DNA from: Kudoa neothunni | Taxonomy: Eukaryota > Cnidaria | Direction of reading: 5' to 3' | DNA: 64,000 bases | Assembly (NCBI GenBank): GCA_964304625.1 | Contig: OZ199838.1 | Location: 14,756,001 to 14,820,000 of the forward strand | Shown here: positions 1-12,900 of the stretch, one piece after another | Layout: each line of letters opens with the position of its first letter | How positions within the stretch are numbered: the first letter of the stretch is position 1 | Made by a program: the position numbers and the translations under genes | Notes under the pieces: generated by a model | Databases searched by the model: none | Seen by the model: only the letters and a program-made list of their open reading frames with translations | Told to the model about the DNA's origin: nothing

Positions 1-570
1 AATTTATATTTATCTTAAAAACAATCGATACAATGGTTTTGTAGCATCGGTTACTATTCCAGTTGAAAATGAACTTAACTCAGTTATGGAATTTCTTCTA
101 CGTCTATCCACAAAGTCATTCTATAGATCAAATGGTTCTATAAAACAAATTCAAGTAATTAACTATTTGTAAGTAATTTTTATCTTTTAAAGTTTAGGGC
201 TAAAAAGAAAAATGACGAAAAGGGTAATCTCTTTGACTATTTCCCGTTCTGCTTTCTAAAAAACAATAACCACGACGATACCTACTTGTTTGTGTACCCA
301 CTAGAAACATTATCAGCTAAAGATATTATCTATTTCGACTTTTTCCTAATTTACAAAGGAAATCAGACAAACATCAATGATTACGTTATAAGCGACATAG
401 TAAATAATATTTCACCGGTATGGATTGTCAGGCTGGATCCTAAATTAATATTTCCAAAATTTGGATTATGGATGCTGATGATTACTAATTCATCAAATAA
501 CGCGGAAATTGAATCTTTATATCCATTTCATATTTTACCTGAAAATTATATTCACTTAACGGAAAGGTAA
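1..570 (+). CDS. 3' end of an unrecognised gene (partial, at least 2 exons)
   Basis: The reading frame is already open at base 2 and runs into a 38-nt GT..AG intron (155-192). It resumes in frame at 193 and stops at 568-570, giving about 176 C-terminal residues. An alternative 29-nt intron (169-197) also keeps the frame, but the 38-nt choice fits the other introns of the window. The product is rich in aromatic and aliphatic residues (segments such as FDYFPFCFL, SPVWIVRLDPKL, KFGLWMLMITN) and has several N-x-S/T sites, which would suit a secretory-pathway enzyme or lumenal domain. I do not recognise the family. The 5' part lies outside the window, and no polyadenylation signal was identified with certainty downstream. 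Confidence 0.6.
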
Positions 571-1570
571 TATGTGATGTAAAACTGTTGATTCGAATAA
601 TCTTAATAATATATCTAAGTAAAATGTTACGAAGTTATAGTTGCATTAAATTAATCTCCTTATTTAAGTGTAATCTTAAGATAGGACATATATAGAAATA
701 TATTCAAAAAATTAGTTTTTGCGTTGAATATTTTGGTTAGTTTTGAACTTATAATTATATATATGCCGGGTGATGTTAGATTTTAAATAACTAAACCTCA
801 ATTTTTTGAGTCACAATTTAAGCAGCTTTTTTAGTATTTATATCTCTATTTTCTGTAAAAATATTGCTATTTGTGATTATAAGATCAAAATTATTATAAA
901 CTTTTTAGTTTAGTATTGAATTTATAATTTGAAACAAATGATTATTTCCATTGGTTTATCTTCAATAGAGCATAAACTACCGAAGATAATGAGTTTATAC
1001 CATGATTTTAAAAAATTATTATTTATAACTATTCCGTCAAAAATTTTCAATAAATAAAATAATATTTCAATTAAAAAGTTTTATTTTGTTTTTAATATAT
1101 AAATATATGAATGCCACGAGTTCACCCATCCCATTAAAAAAATCAATCGTAATAATTTCCCTTCATGTTATTCAATTATCTTGCATTTTTAAATTAAAGA
1201 ATGACAGAGCTTTATTGGCTTAATAATTTACAGAAGATCTTGGAAAATATAAAAGTTAATTAAAAATTAATCTTAGAATAATCGGATTTAATTAAACAAT
1301 AATTCGTTATCTATTACGTCCCTCATTCGAAAATTAATTATACTCTCAAATTGCATGTATATCTATTAATTTTATTCTTAAAACTTCTTTAACAATTTAA
1401 TTTAAATTCCAATAAAAAAACAATTTTTATATTAATTTAAATAATAAAATTTTAAAAATAAAGATTTCAATAAGTCACTCAATGGAATTGATAAAATTCT
1501 AATTTTTTATAATAAAAGCAACCAAATAAATAAATTTCGCAATCGAAAAATGTTTAGTGCTTATTACATA
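571..1570. other. AT-rich intergenic DNA
   Basis: About 1 kb of very AT-rich sequence between the first gene and the Tc1 relic. I see no supported exon, RNA gene or repeat in it. Confidence 0.6.
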
Positions 1571-2758
1571 CAAGATATTTTAGAATAAATCGGACACTCT
1601 ATGTAAGCAAAAGGATTTGTTTTTAATCAGGTTAATATTATTTATTTTTAATTTTTTATGATTAATTAGTTTTATAAAATTATAATATAGTTTTGTTAAT
1701 ACATTACTAAGGCATAATGGACGAAAGAATAAAATATAAAGCGAATGATTAAACATTATATAGTCAAATTAAAAGACTCATAAAGCGTGAGTCCGTCAAA
1801 AAATATCCGAAATTACTGATTTGGGGAGGTCCCAAATATATAAAATCAGATCTTTTATTGAAACCAACCTAGAAGCCCACAGCTACGATACATTTGCAAA
1901 AAAGGACGCTATCCGAAAAATAACACGATTTTCGAAAATAAAGTGAGAGCAATTGTTGGCCGAGATAACAGCCTAGCACAAGTTGGCATAAAAAAGCTAC
2001 TCGCGAGAGATGTAAACCCGTTCAACAGTACTATATGCCGACAGGTAAAATCCGCTAGATTAACGAGAAAATGGCTTAAAATAAAGGCCTCCGTTATTTT
2101 GATGGATTTCCACAAAAGAACGGTAGCAGAATATGCTTCCAAGACTATAGGTCTGAGGAGGGAGAACGTTGTTTTTTGGGACGGATGTGGACTCAATCGC
2201 CGCGGTATTCCCTTCTAGATGACGAAATATACCGTTATGCGCTATTTTCCCCATTCAAGGAATAATTGGCCATAAAATTCTGGATGGTGGATTTGATAGG
2301 ATCCAATTTCTTGAATTTCGAGAAAAAATGATTTGGAACGAAAAATCTCTTCTAAAGTTATTCTTATCATCGATAACTTAAGCTTCCATCACGTACAAGA
2401 GTTTAAAAGTCTGATGAGTACTAATTCAATTGAATGCTTACATATGCTGTCGTTTTCTCCCCAGCTAAATCCTATTGAGAACGTGTTTTCTGTTTTAAAG
2501 GCAAAAGTCTTAAGTTACCCCCCAAGAGCCAGAGTAGAGATATTTTGATTGATTATATCTTAAAATCCAAGGGTAAATTTAACCAACTCTCTATTTCGTT
2601 GGAACTTTTTCAGATAAATGTGTGGCAATGTATATGAAGGGTTAAACAATTAAATAAATAAAACATTATTAACTATTTGCCCTAGTTTTGAGTGTATACA
2701 TATAACCAATATTTTTTCTTTAGTTCAAATTATGTCCGACTTATTCTGAAACACCCTG
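1571..2758 (+). mobile_element. Tc1/mariner-type DNA transposon, decayed
   Basis: Imperfect terminal inverted repeats of about 26 bp bound the element: the left end reads CAAGATATTTTAGAATAAAT and the right end, reverse-complemented, CAGGGTGTTTCAGAATAAGT. Both are flanked by TA, the Tc1/mariner target duplication. Inside, on the plus strand, are fragments of a DDE transposase: a helix-turn-helix-like part (about 1943-2218), a QGIIGHKILDGGFDR stretch (about 2259-2305) and the catalytic end (2333-2548) with IIDNLSFHH (second acidic residue) and LNPIENVFSVLK (third). The pieces lie in different frames with stops between them, so the copy is dead. The length of about 1.19 kb is near that of a full Tc1 element, so decay is by point changes and small indels rather than large deletion. 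Confidence 0.85.
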
Positions 2759-2883
2759 TAAACATATGATTTAAATTGAAGCTAGATAATATCGTAAAAA
2801 GGCAATCACCTACATAATAATTAAGGAAATAGTTATTGGAACGGCAAGTGGTATTCAAGTCGCATTAGTTTTGATTATATTTA

Positions 2884-3569
2884 AAGTAAACTCTCGAAAT
2901 TTCGTAATTTTCCCTTGCCCCCCCCCCCCCCCCCCCCAAAATTACGCAACACTACACTGGCGTATGCGCGAATAAATCAAAATCAACCCTAAAAAAAATA
3001 ATTTTTTATTCATTATAAAATGTTCGTTAATTTTGTGTATTAACTTTAGTTTTTGGACTATTTGGCGTAATTATTGGTTATAAAGTAAGATATCCGTTTT
3101 CGACGCTTATTTTTTAAAAATTCGGCGATTAAGATCGATATTAATCGAAAATGGCGATCCCTAATTATAATTATGATAATTAAAATTAACATTGGTGCAA
3201 TCAGCAAAAAAGCGGTATGGCACCACCACAGCCTTTAAGCCTTGGATTGATAGCTCGAAAGTTACCTACGATTATGCATTACATTTAATGTTTGAATATT
3301 TTGATTTTGTCTTCAATAATTATCTGAGTAAAAATCATTTTTGATATTTGTTGTAAGATGGTTTGAAGATTAAAAGGATTTAAATGAATAATTTGAGTTA
3401 CGCAATAGCAAGAACGTTAATCTATTAAATTTTGAATATTTAAAATAAAATAATACCATCAAAAATAGGTTTCTGACGTCATATGTTATTATTTCTTTGC
3501 TCCATAAAGATAAAATTATCAAGAAATATACTAAAATTTAAAGAATTATGAAACATCGAGAGTTTATTG
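2884..3569. mobile_element. Short non-autonomous Tigger/pogo-like element
   Basis: The left end AAGTAAACTCTCGAAATTTC and the reverse-complemented right end CAATAAACTCTCGATGTTTC are inverted repeats, both bounded by TA. They match the ends of the pogo/Tigger-like copies at 10950 and 63915. The 686-bp body holds no transposase. Near the left end is a run of 20 C followed by AAAATTACGCAACACTACAC, which resembles the subterminal sequence of the copy at 63915. This is a deletion derivative (MITE-like). Confidence 0.6.
2918..2937 (+). repeat. (C)20 homopolymer
   Basis: Twenty uninterrupted C residues in otherwise AT-rich DNA, inside the left end of the short Tigger-like element. The exact length could be a sequencing or assembly estimate. 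Confidence 0.95.
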
Positions 3570-4303
3570 TACAATAGGTAACCGATTGTTCGCACTTTTT
3601 ATGCGCACGCCACAGGGGGAAATAAAAGGTTGCCCTACAAATTTTTACAACTATATTATTCTACCCTTATTTTATTTAAATTATATATTACATTCAGTTT
3701 ATAGTATAACTACGGGCTCTTATGAACTAATCTAAATTATAGGACGTGCGACATGTACATCAAGTAAAAAGAATTCTCGTCAATACGTTTACATTAATTA
3801 TTATTAATATGGCTACATCTATTAAAATTATTACACGATTTTGATTCTCGTATTTCTCTTGGCGTAGAATACTTTCAGTAAATACACGAAATAACATGAT
3901 AAATTAGCCAGTGGATGTTTGTAAATGGGATTTGTATCCATGCGTAAGTCCGAATTATCGTAAATCAATATGTAGGTTTATCAAAGATAACAAAATTTGA
4001 TTAGTAGAAACAGTTTTAAGGAGAATAAGGCGGGAAATATACATACATTAAACAAATTTGCCATCCAACTAAAGGAGAATTATTTTTATCGCATGCTCAC
4101 CCGAGCCAAAATAGGATTAAAGGCGGAAAATCAATTAATTACCATAATTATTTTTAGTTTCTAAAAGAAAAGTGATGGACCCAATATAACTAAATATAAC
4201 AAATTAAAAAAAATAAATCCATATACAACTTGTAAATAAGAGTCGCTGAGTTTAAAAATTCCAACTGCGCAAACATACATTGCATTCAGAATTTAAATTC
4301 AGG
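3570..4303. other. Intergenic DNA, no gene seen
   Basis: AT-rich. One GC-richer patch near 4090-4125 (GCATGCTCACCCGAGCC) resembles, in inverse orientation, sequence just outside the right arm of the foldback repeat at about 5791-5812. The foldback may therefore originally have begun near 4090. Confidence 0.5.
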
Positions 4304-5790
4304 CAATAGCTATTGCATCGGGAGGAAATTACTCCTAAACTAATGTGTTTATAAAAATTTCAACTTCAATTTCCTAATAAATGATTTTTTCGCTAAAAAG
4401 TTAAACTATTATAAAAGTAATCCAAGACAACAAATTTTTTTATTTAACGGTAATGAATTCAATGGTTAAAAATTATTTTTAAATCCTTCATTAGCAATTT
4501 TTAATTTATAAATGTAATTATATGTGTCCAAATTCTAAGTAATATGGATAATGCACTGTTTACATAACCCCTAAAATGTTATATTTTTACTTTTGCGGGT
4601 CTAACATTCTACATATTAAATGACCTATCTTTTCGCTATATAACAATATATTATTTGTATCATACTGCTATTTATTTGGTTATTAATAACACAAAGAAAT
4701 TTTTTATTTCCATTGAGAATCATTATTTTACGCATATAATTAATTTTTTTTCTCATTATAGAAATACCAGCAATTATTAATGTGGACGCTTAGCGCTCTT
4801 TACTTTAGCATAACACCAAATCATACTAAATTAGCTCACGATAAATTAATACACATCCTAATGTTTCGAAATGTTTTCCTTTCTTACTAGGAATTATTCT
4901 CCCAAAAGTTGGTTGTTTTTGTCTCAAGACTAAGCTGGTGGTTTGTCTGATGAGAGTTCAATAGGACTATTTTAATTTTATAAAAATGGGTTTCTATTTG
5001 ATAAATCTAAATCCCATTTACAAATAATACTTACTAACTGTAATAACACTTACAAACTTATTATTTGAGAATATTACGCTTAAATGAATTTCATTTGTCT
5101 CACCGAAATGATTAGGTACTAAACATGTACAAAGTTGAATAAATGATATTACGTCAATTTAAAATTTCATCCAACTTATTATTTTTATTGTTTCTTAATA
5201 ATTTCAATATGTTTAACGGATAATCAATTTTCAAGACCTCTTGTTCAACATAAATCAATCTAAATCTAAATCAAAATAAAAAATTATTATCGATTTTATA
5301 AATTAAATGAAACATTGCTTTAAATAGAAAAAGTTATAGACTAGTACAAATTATTCGTCTTATAAACTTTGAGAAAATGTATTTAATAATTAAGGTTATA
5401 ATTTTCAATAATAGAATGTATAAAATCAGAGAGATGTTAACCAACAGAGGAGCCAATACCACTAGTTTACTAGTCTTACATAATAGCGCGTGCTTCTGCA
5501 CTTGGTAATTCATATTACAGAAAGCATACAATATAAAATAAATTTTTTCAATTACAAAGGTGTATTATTTCAGAAAGCTTATGTTATTATTTCTGTGGTC
5601 TATCAAATCAAAATGACGTTATGTAATGACTCAATTTCCAGTAACAGCCTTGAAAATTCCATCATACTATCTTTCCCCAAAAATTAGAAATTATTTAGCG
5701 AAAAAGTCATTTATTAGGAAAATGAAGTTGACATTTTTATGAACATGTTAGTTTAGGGGTAATTTCCTCCCGTTGCAATAGACATTCCGA
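4304..5790. repeat. Foldback element with inverted arms of about 95 bp
   Basis: Bases 4304-4400 and 5695-5790 are inverted copies of one another, about 85% identical by eye. Both contain CGGGAGGAAATTAC and TTCCTAATAAATGA plus TTTTCGCTAAA in the same order when one arm is reversed. The 1.3-kb spacer shows no transposase. This is typical of a non-autonomous foldback or long-TIR DNA transposon. I could not settle its target duplication or superfamily. Confidence 0.7.
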
Positions 5791-5812
5791 GCCGAGCATG
5801 CGAATTAAACGG

Positions 5813-6722
5813 ATCCGTCGCAATAGCCACTGCCCGAAATTTATCGGGCCACTAACCTCTGACAATAATGAAGCAAAAGACATAAGCAATCACGTTCAAT
5901 TTTTGGAGACACACACTACTGTCATCTCTAGCCCCCTATCTCAGGGTCATATTCATAGTAAAATTCAAACACTTATTTAAATCTAATTCAAAATAATAAT
6001 ATTTTTTGGTGTTTCGAGAGTAGACATTTAGTCTATCGAGTGACTCTGTATTATTAGGTTGTGTACATATTTAATATAAACAAATTTAATACCAAATTAG
6101 GAGATTAAAATAATTAAAATATTATGATTTTAAATTACTCCAAATGAATGACAGCCGTTTTAACGAATCAGCATAAATATATAAATATTTGGCCAAATTC
6201 GGCATGATTCAAAAATTATATTGTTTGTTTATGGTTCAGGTGGCATCATTACTATTAGTACGGTTTAAGGGGTTAATCTTTTAATTATTTTCTACCAAAC
6301 GGCAAACAAAAACGTGTTTAAAATTTTTTGAACACATTGTAGAATCGAGTGCTATTACGTGTAGCTAATGAATCAACAGCATAAGTAGATTAAAATGAAT
6401 GATAAAATAATGAATCGAATTAAAACGCGTTACAGAATTTATCTAAATTTATGATTGCTTATAGATCCCAAATATTGTTGAGTAATATATTCACCGATGA
6501 GGCTGAATGCAGATTTAGTCACTCTAACAAAAGACGTCCAGAAAATAGTTGCTTACATGCCAGTTGGAGTTATAATGCAAATCTACTGAATGAAACATTG
6601 GAATTCGAAAGATGGGCTAAATCCAAGGGAAAATTTGACACATAGGCCATGCGCCAATCCTCCCTAGAGGATTAGCCGCAGCATCTGTTGAAAATCGAAC
6701 GCACTCGCTCCCATGAAGACTA
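5813..6722 (+). other. Intergenic DNA with one unassigned ORF (6451-6645)
   Basis: Mostly without signal. An ORF of 64 codons at 6451-6645 has reasonable composition (C, H, R and W residues, for example EAECRFSHSNKRRP and EFERWAKSKGKFD). It is followed at once by another short open stretch in a shifted frame (GHAPILPRGLAAASVENRTH), which suggests a decayed coding fragment. I cannot assign a family. Confidence 0.3.
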
Positions 6723-6830
6723 ATGAACATTTTCTACAGAAAACCTTGTTCTAATATCTCCAAATTAACTAATATGAGGTGTCGCCAATTTGTATATGTT
6801 TCTGAAAAATCCAATCGCCCTCTACTAAAG
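6723..6830 (+). CDS. Candidate alternative first exon of threonyl-tRNA synthetase (mitochondrial leader)
   Basis: An ATG opens 36 codons ending at a GTAAGA donor (6831). The exon ends in phase 0, exactly the phase of threonyl-tRNA synthetase exon 2 at 7075, so it can splice straight to it and replace the cytosolic first exon at 6928. The peptide (MNIFYRKPCSNISKLTNMRC...) has eight Lys/Arg, one Glu and many hydroxylated residues, the make-up of a mitochondrial targeting sequence. Many eukaryotes with one THR-tRNA ligase gene make cytosolic and mitochondrial forms from alternative starts. That this happens here is an inference from frame, donor and composition. Confidence 0.4.
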
Positions 6831-6927
6831 GTAAGATTCAGTTTCACGTGTTTTTCTGTTGGTTCGAGTGTTCGTAAATGGTTCGCTAGTGGATCGTTTG
6901 ACGCTCCCCAACTCAGAGATTAGTAAA

Positions 6928-9900
6928 ATGGCTGAGCCAGTCACTGCTGAGATGTCATCGTTAAAACTAGCGTCATTTATCTCAAAAGTTCGACTTTGAT
7001 TTTTAACTATTTTAAACACCATTAATGTTTATATTGTTGCTCTCAACGTCAAAATAATAATTTGGATCACATAGGATAAAGTGTTTCCAGATTTCGTTGA
7101 AGACAGGTCTGCAATGTTTGATCGACTAAAGATTGAATATGACAAATGGGTGGCTGGTATATACACAATTTTTAAGGTGTGTGGTTTGCTTCATGGTTTG
7201 TTAGACCAACCTAGAACACCCATCAAAATTACACTTCAAGATGGAAACGTTGTAGATGGGGTATCATGGGAAACCTCTCCATACACCATAATGAAAAGTC
7301 GTACGACTTCCAAGACCGAACAAAGTAATTTCTCATCGTTACGCCATTTGTTGATCGTTTTGTAGATGATGCTGTCATTGCTAAAGTGAACAACGTTCTC
7401 TGGGATCTGAAACGTCCATTTGAAGGTGACAGCACGTTGGAAATCCTGGATTTTGATAGTGAAGAGGGCAAACAAGTTTTCTGGCATAGCTCTGCTCATA
7501 TTCTTGGTGAAGCTATGGAAGTTCGTTATCATGGTTGTCTTTGTTATGGCCCTCCTATTGAAACTGGATTCTACTATGATATGCATATGGCTGATAAGTA
7601 ATGAGATGGAATTTCTCCATTATATTTTAATTAGTTTGGTTTCTTCCAATGATTTCAAATCCTTGGAACAGATCTGTCAAGCCATCGCAAAGGATGAGCA
7701 AGAATTTGTCCGACTCGAAATGTCCAAAGAAGACCTCCGAAAAATGTTTCATGTGACTACTTTCAATGTCAGTTGTTGAAGATTAACCTTATTGTTTGCA
7801 GTACAATCCTTTTAAATTGAGGATTATAGAGGAAAAAATCACTGAGCCTAAAACTACTGTCTACAAGTAATTGCTGTTATTGTGTTACATTGAAACATTT
7901 TAAATAGATGTGGGCCTCTAATCGACCTGTGTAGAGGTCCCCATGTTATTAACACCAATAAAATAAAGTCGTTGGCGCTTGTTAAGGTAATTAGTGTAAT
8001 AGTAGCTTATTCTCAAGGTCAATATTACTTTTTAAATTCGAACTCGTAATCCTAAACGATGGTTTTTAATCTTCTTAAGGTAGATATTTTGAATTTCTAT
8101 AATATCTCGGGGTGATGGATTTTTGAGGGTTGCTGTTTAATATCAACAGTTGTGGATTTTCGCCTAGTGCAAATGTGTGCGCAACTTTTGAGTTAATTAT
8201 CAAACCATCGATTGTGTCGAGTTGTGTATATTTTAATTTAATTTAATTTAATTAAATTAACAATTAAAATAATTGAAGAGGATTTATTTTAAGTTGCGGG
8301 GGATTTTCTGGATGAGCAAGTTGAGAGTTTAATTTATGGTGGCGATTGTTACAACTAGGGGTGCCCAATACCAATAGAATTTCTTTGTTTAAACCAATGT
8401 ATAATGAAGAGTAGTGTGTCAGATTACATCCAAATGTATCAAGATATCTTCAAAATTATTCTTACTTTTTTATAAATCTTTACACATTTAACCATTGAGT
8501 AATACAAAAAACATATTAGGTTTGCAATATTCATTGGGCCTGTCAACAAAATATGTGGTAATGGTAAAGTATGCGGCACCTATAAAATGTCCTTTTGTGC
8601 ATGTTTTTTCACAGTTCTTTTTTTCACGATTCATGATAATAAAATAAAAGAATATGAAGAGAAGAAATTCAGCTCAAAATAACATTCAAATTTTAAGAAT
8701 TTTTCATCCGACCGCGGTCGGATACACGCGTAATCTCCTTTTTTCAACAAGCATTGAAATGATCTCTAATTTGCTATGATAATTATTCATAAATTGGTTC
8801 TGTTTCGTATTTTTTAACAAACACGAGTTTTATAATATCAAATTTAATTATACAGGTTTTAAGCATGAATAATGTAAAAGCGAGAAAACAACCACGTGCT
8901 CGCAAAATATATTCTCTTAGTTTTCTTGGAGCTGATGAGTTTTTTTAATAATTAATCAACGTCATGTTTAAGATCAACATTTAATTTCAATAAGGAAATA
9001 ACTTAAGATAGATTATAGGAGGTTATTATTTTTTAGAATGGATTCTTAAATGTGTGTTTAGTATAGCATTCAATAAACGAAGAAATTATTAGTTTTAATG
9101 AATTGTATATGTGCCGATAAAAATAATAACCTCAATAAACATATTGTGTTTACATCTTAAAATTTTCATCATTAGTATATTTTGCCGAGTTTTTTGTTAG
9201 GAAATTTTGGCACATAAAAAAACTTACAAAACAATAAAAATATAATTAAACAAATTTTTTAAATGTTTTTCATATACTACTTAAAGGTAAAATATTAATA
9301 TAATTGTTTTTAAAAATTAGGTTCCTAAATTTTAATAATAAAAACTGAATAATCTCTTAATTTGTAATAAAAAATTTATTACAAAAAATTATAAACTAAA
9401 ACAAATCTTACCATATTAATATTTATATTTAAAAGTTCATTTTTAAAGTTAGTTGGTATAACATTGTCATATATCAATTGTGGTAATAAATAACTTTTGA
9501 GTTAATAACTAAGAAAAAACAAAATAAAATGTCTGTTGAAAAAAGATGGAGATTACATGTGTATCCGAACGCGTCCGGATGAAAAATTCTTAAAATTTGA
9601 ATGTTATTTTGAGCTGAATTTCTTCTCTTCATATTCTTTTATTTTATTATCATGAATCGTGAAAAAAGAAATGCGATAAAACATGCGCAAAAGAACATCT
9701 TTTAAGTATCGCATACTTTATCATTACCACAATCAGTTTGGTTCCCGTATTGAGTAAAATCAGTATATTTTAGAGAAATAAAACTTTTTTTTGAATGACT
9801 AAAAATTTTGGCATTATCTCATTAAAATATAACAAACGTCTAAAATAATTGAAATTTAAAATATGGGCATGTGTAGAACATGGTATTGATGTCGACGAGA

Positions 9901-12900
9901 ACTGAAATTTGGAATACTCGTATTCGTTTTAAAAAATGCGGTATCGGTGCAACCCAATTTAATCCTAAATTTGAAGCGCGCACGCGGCTGCCATTTTTAA
10001 TACAAAATTCTTATTTACGGATGATATTCACAGTTAATTTTTCAGAATCTATTATATTTAATTATTTCTGGTCTTAGAATCATATCGATTATCCAGAAAC
10101 AATTAAACATTATCGAAATTAATCCTACCTCGAAATTATAATCAGCGGCAATAGCCGCTTCTTTTCGAGTACGTACATTTCTCTATAAAATCTCCCCTTT
10201 TTCTGAAGCCTACCAAGTATAATGATCTAATTTTTTGAACCATCGAGAAGCGGGTTTATTCATTGAGCTAGTCGTTTTCATAGTGATCTTATTTTGTTGT
10301 TATAAAATAATACTAATAATATTTTTAAACATTATTTTATGGTCAACTTGTGAGATAGTCCTGAAGTAATTGGCGTTGAAAAATATCTAGTTTTGCTGAG
10401 AAATATAATTTTACACTTTAATTACGTTGAAATATTTTTAGGATATAAATAAGAATTTTTTCCAGCAGTGTAAACATATAATCTATGTTTATATTAATCG
10501 GTATGATGTCTATTGAGACGTAGATCTTCTATTATTCAATAGTCATTTGATTAACGAGAAATAATTGAATCTAATGCAATTTCGGACGTATTGTGGGGGA
10601 GTTCTAAGATAATCCTAATATGGTGAAATATTAAATAAACGATCATTTTCGTTTATTGGAAAGTATAGAAATCACGGCCCCTTTAAAACACAATGATTCC
10701 ATTGTAATAACTCGTTCTTGGTTAATATATTCCTATTATACATTTAAAACAATTTTTGTGGGCATTACCGTTGATATTAAATAATATGAAATGAGGAAAA
10801 ATAATCTATGGTTTATTAAAAGTGTGGCATTTACGTTTTCTCTGCAGACGTGCTGCAGATCAAAATGTTCTCTAATGGAAGTTTGGTCAAAATTTTGAAA
10901 TAATTTTCAGGCTTGAATTATTTTAACATTGTATTCTTTTTTGATAATACAGTCGAACCTGGATATTGCGTAATTTTTTCATATTCTCGAAAAATTACGC
11001 AATGTAGAGTATTAGCGCAAGCACTTTATGCGCAAAAAACTAAAATTTATTGGGGTTTAAAATAACTGGTAAATTCAATCTGTTTGCATTATTTTCGGAT
11101 TATTTCAGATATGAACCCCATAACTGTGTGCCATGAAAATAATGCTGTTGAGTTTTCTGATTAAATTAATTGTTTGTTTGAGTTCCGCAGTTGACACAAG
11201 CGCATCATCTTTTACAAAAGTTGAATCGAAATTTTCTAGGAATTTATCAACTGCATACGCTTCAGATAAATCTATTGATTTCTCATGTATTTTTCCTTCT
11301 TCTTCAATATGGTTGATTTCTTCATATTTTTCTCTAAAAATTAAAGTTGATAAACAATTAAATAGTGTGACGAAATTTTCAACATTATTTTCAGAAAATT
11401 CTTGGGATAAGTTTTCATTATCTATTAATTAATCTTTAATTTGGTATGTTGTAGTATCAAAATACAATGCTCAAAAAGTCTAGATTTTTAAATCATCTTT
11501 GAATTATAGTTGATGATACGTTTCCCCATGCATGATTTAAAGTTTTAATAAAACCAAAATGATATACTTAATTAAATTTAAATTAGCCATATTTATTACG
11601 TCGTACTCTTCGTATCGTAGTAAAATTTTTTTAAATTAATGCCGAATCTAATTTTTAATTCTACAAACCAACCGTTACTACCTTTAAATTTGTCAATACC
11701 TATGGATTTAATGATACTTTTTGTCTTTTCAACAATTAAGTTAGCAGGAACGACCTTTTTTCCATTTCACATTTTAGTTATTCATATATAGAATAAATAA
11801 ATTAATTCCGTGTACCTGTTTTCTTTCATTCTCTTTTTTTGAGCCGAAATAATAGAATTAATAATATCATTTTGAGAAGCTAAAATTTTATTAATAATGG
11901 AATGTCTTGAAAATATATTATATTGGGATTAGATAATTTTATATTGTTAGATGGTCTGGGAAGTTTAAAAGTCATTCCTTTTTCTCCTTTGAGTGATTTA
12001 TTCGAATTATAGTATTCGATTATTTCAATTTTTTCAGCCACCGTTCGCTGATTCCTTATCATTTTTGTTTCGCAGAATTAAGAGAGAAGATTAAACTGAA
12101 CAAAATGTTGTGCAATAGCGATATTTTAGTTCTAACACATTAACTTAAATTTATACTTCTTTAATAAAAATATTTTATCTTCGTTTGCTTAGTTAATATT
12201 AATTTAAATAATATAAAAGCAAAGTTTGAGTTAAAAATTTAAAATATCTTTTATATTTCAATGAACTAATGAAGTTACGCAATATCCAGATTCGACTGTA
12301 TGTATATTGGTGAAAAATGGAAGAAAAACTTTTATAGGAGAGTAGGTGATTTCTAAGTATTACATTACTACACAATTATAAAAAAGTGTTCTATTTTCTT
12401 TGTAAAATTTCGAATGAATATAACTATTTCAAAGGTAAATAAAGAATTAATTTGCATATTTATCTATTAACAATATAAATGATATTTTATTAGGCAAAGT
12501 TCGTTTTTTAAAACTCTTGAATTATTAATTTAATCAATTTTATGATTAAAGTAACATTGTCCCCTCTTATTGAACGATATCTAGAATGGTTAAATCATTG
12601 ATTTTATTCACCTTTTGTTTTTTATTTAAGTATAATATATTTTTGAATGTACTTTCTGAAATTATGCCTTAGAAGCTAGCGTTCAACATATGATACCACA
12701 AATATTTCTTGCCTCGCTTTTATAAAAAAGAGACGTATAAACATGAAAACCAAAATTCTCCCGTCGTAATAATTGGCTTCCAGTTTTTATACATTGTAAT
12801 CATTGTCATTCATTTCTTATATATTTTAATCACTCTGCCACGTATTAATAACATAATAGCAGCAAAATTTATTATTTGAATATTTAGAGGATCAAAATTA

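Noticed and set aside
169-197. A 29-nt intron in the first gene
   Set aside because: A 38-nt intron at 155-192 keeps the frame equally well and fits the usual size, so the ultra-short reading is not needed.
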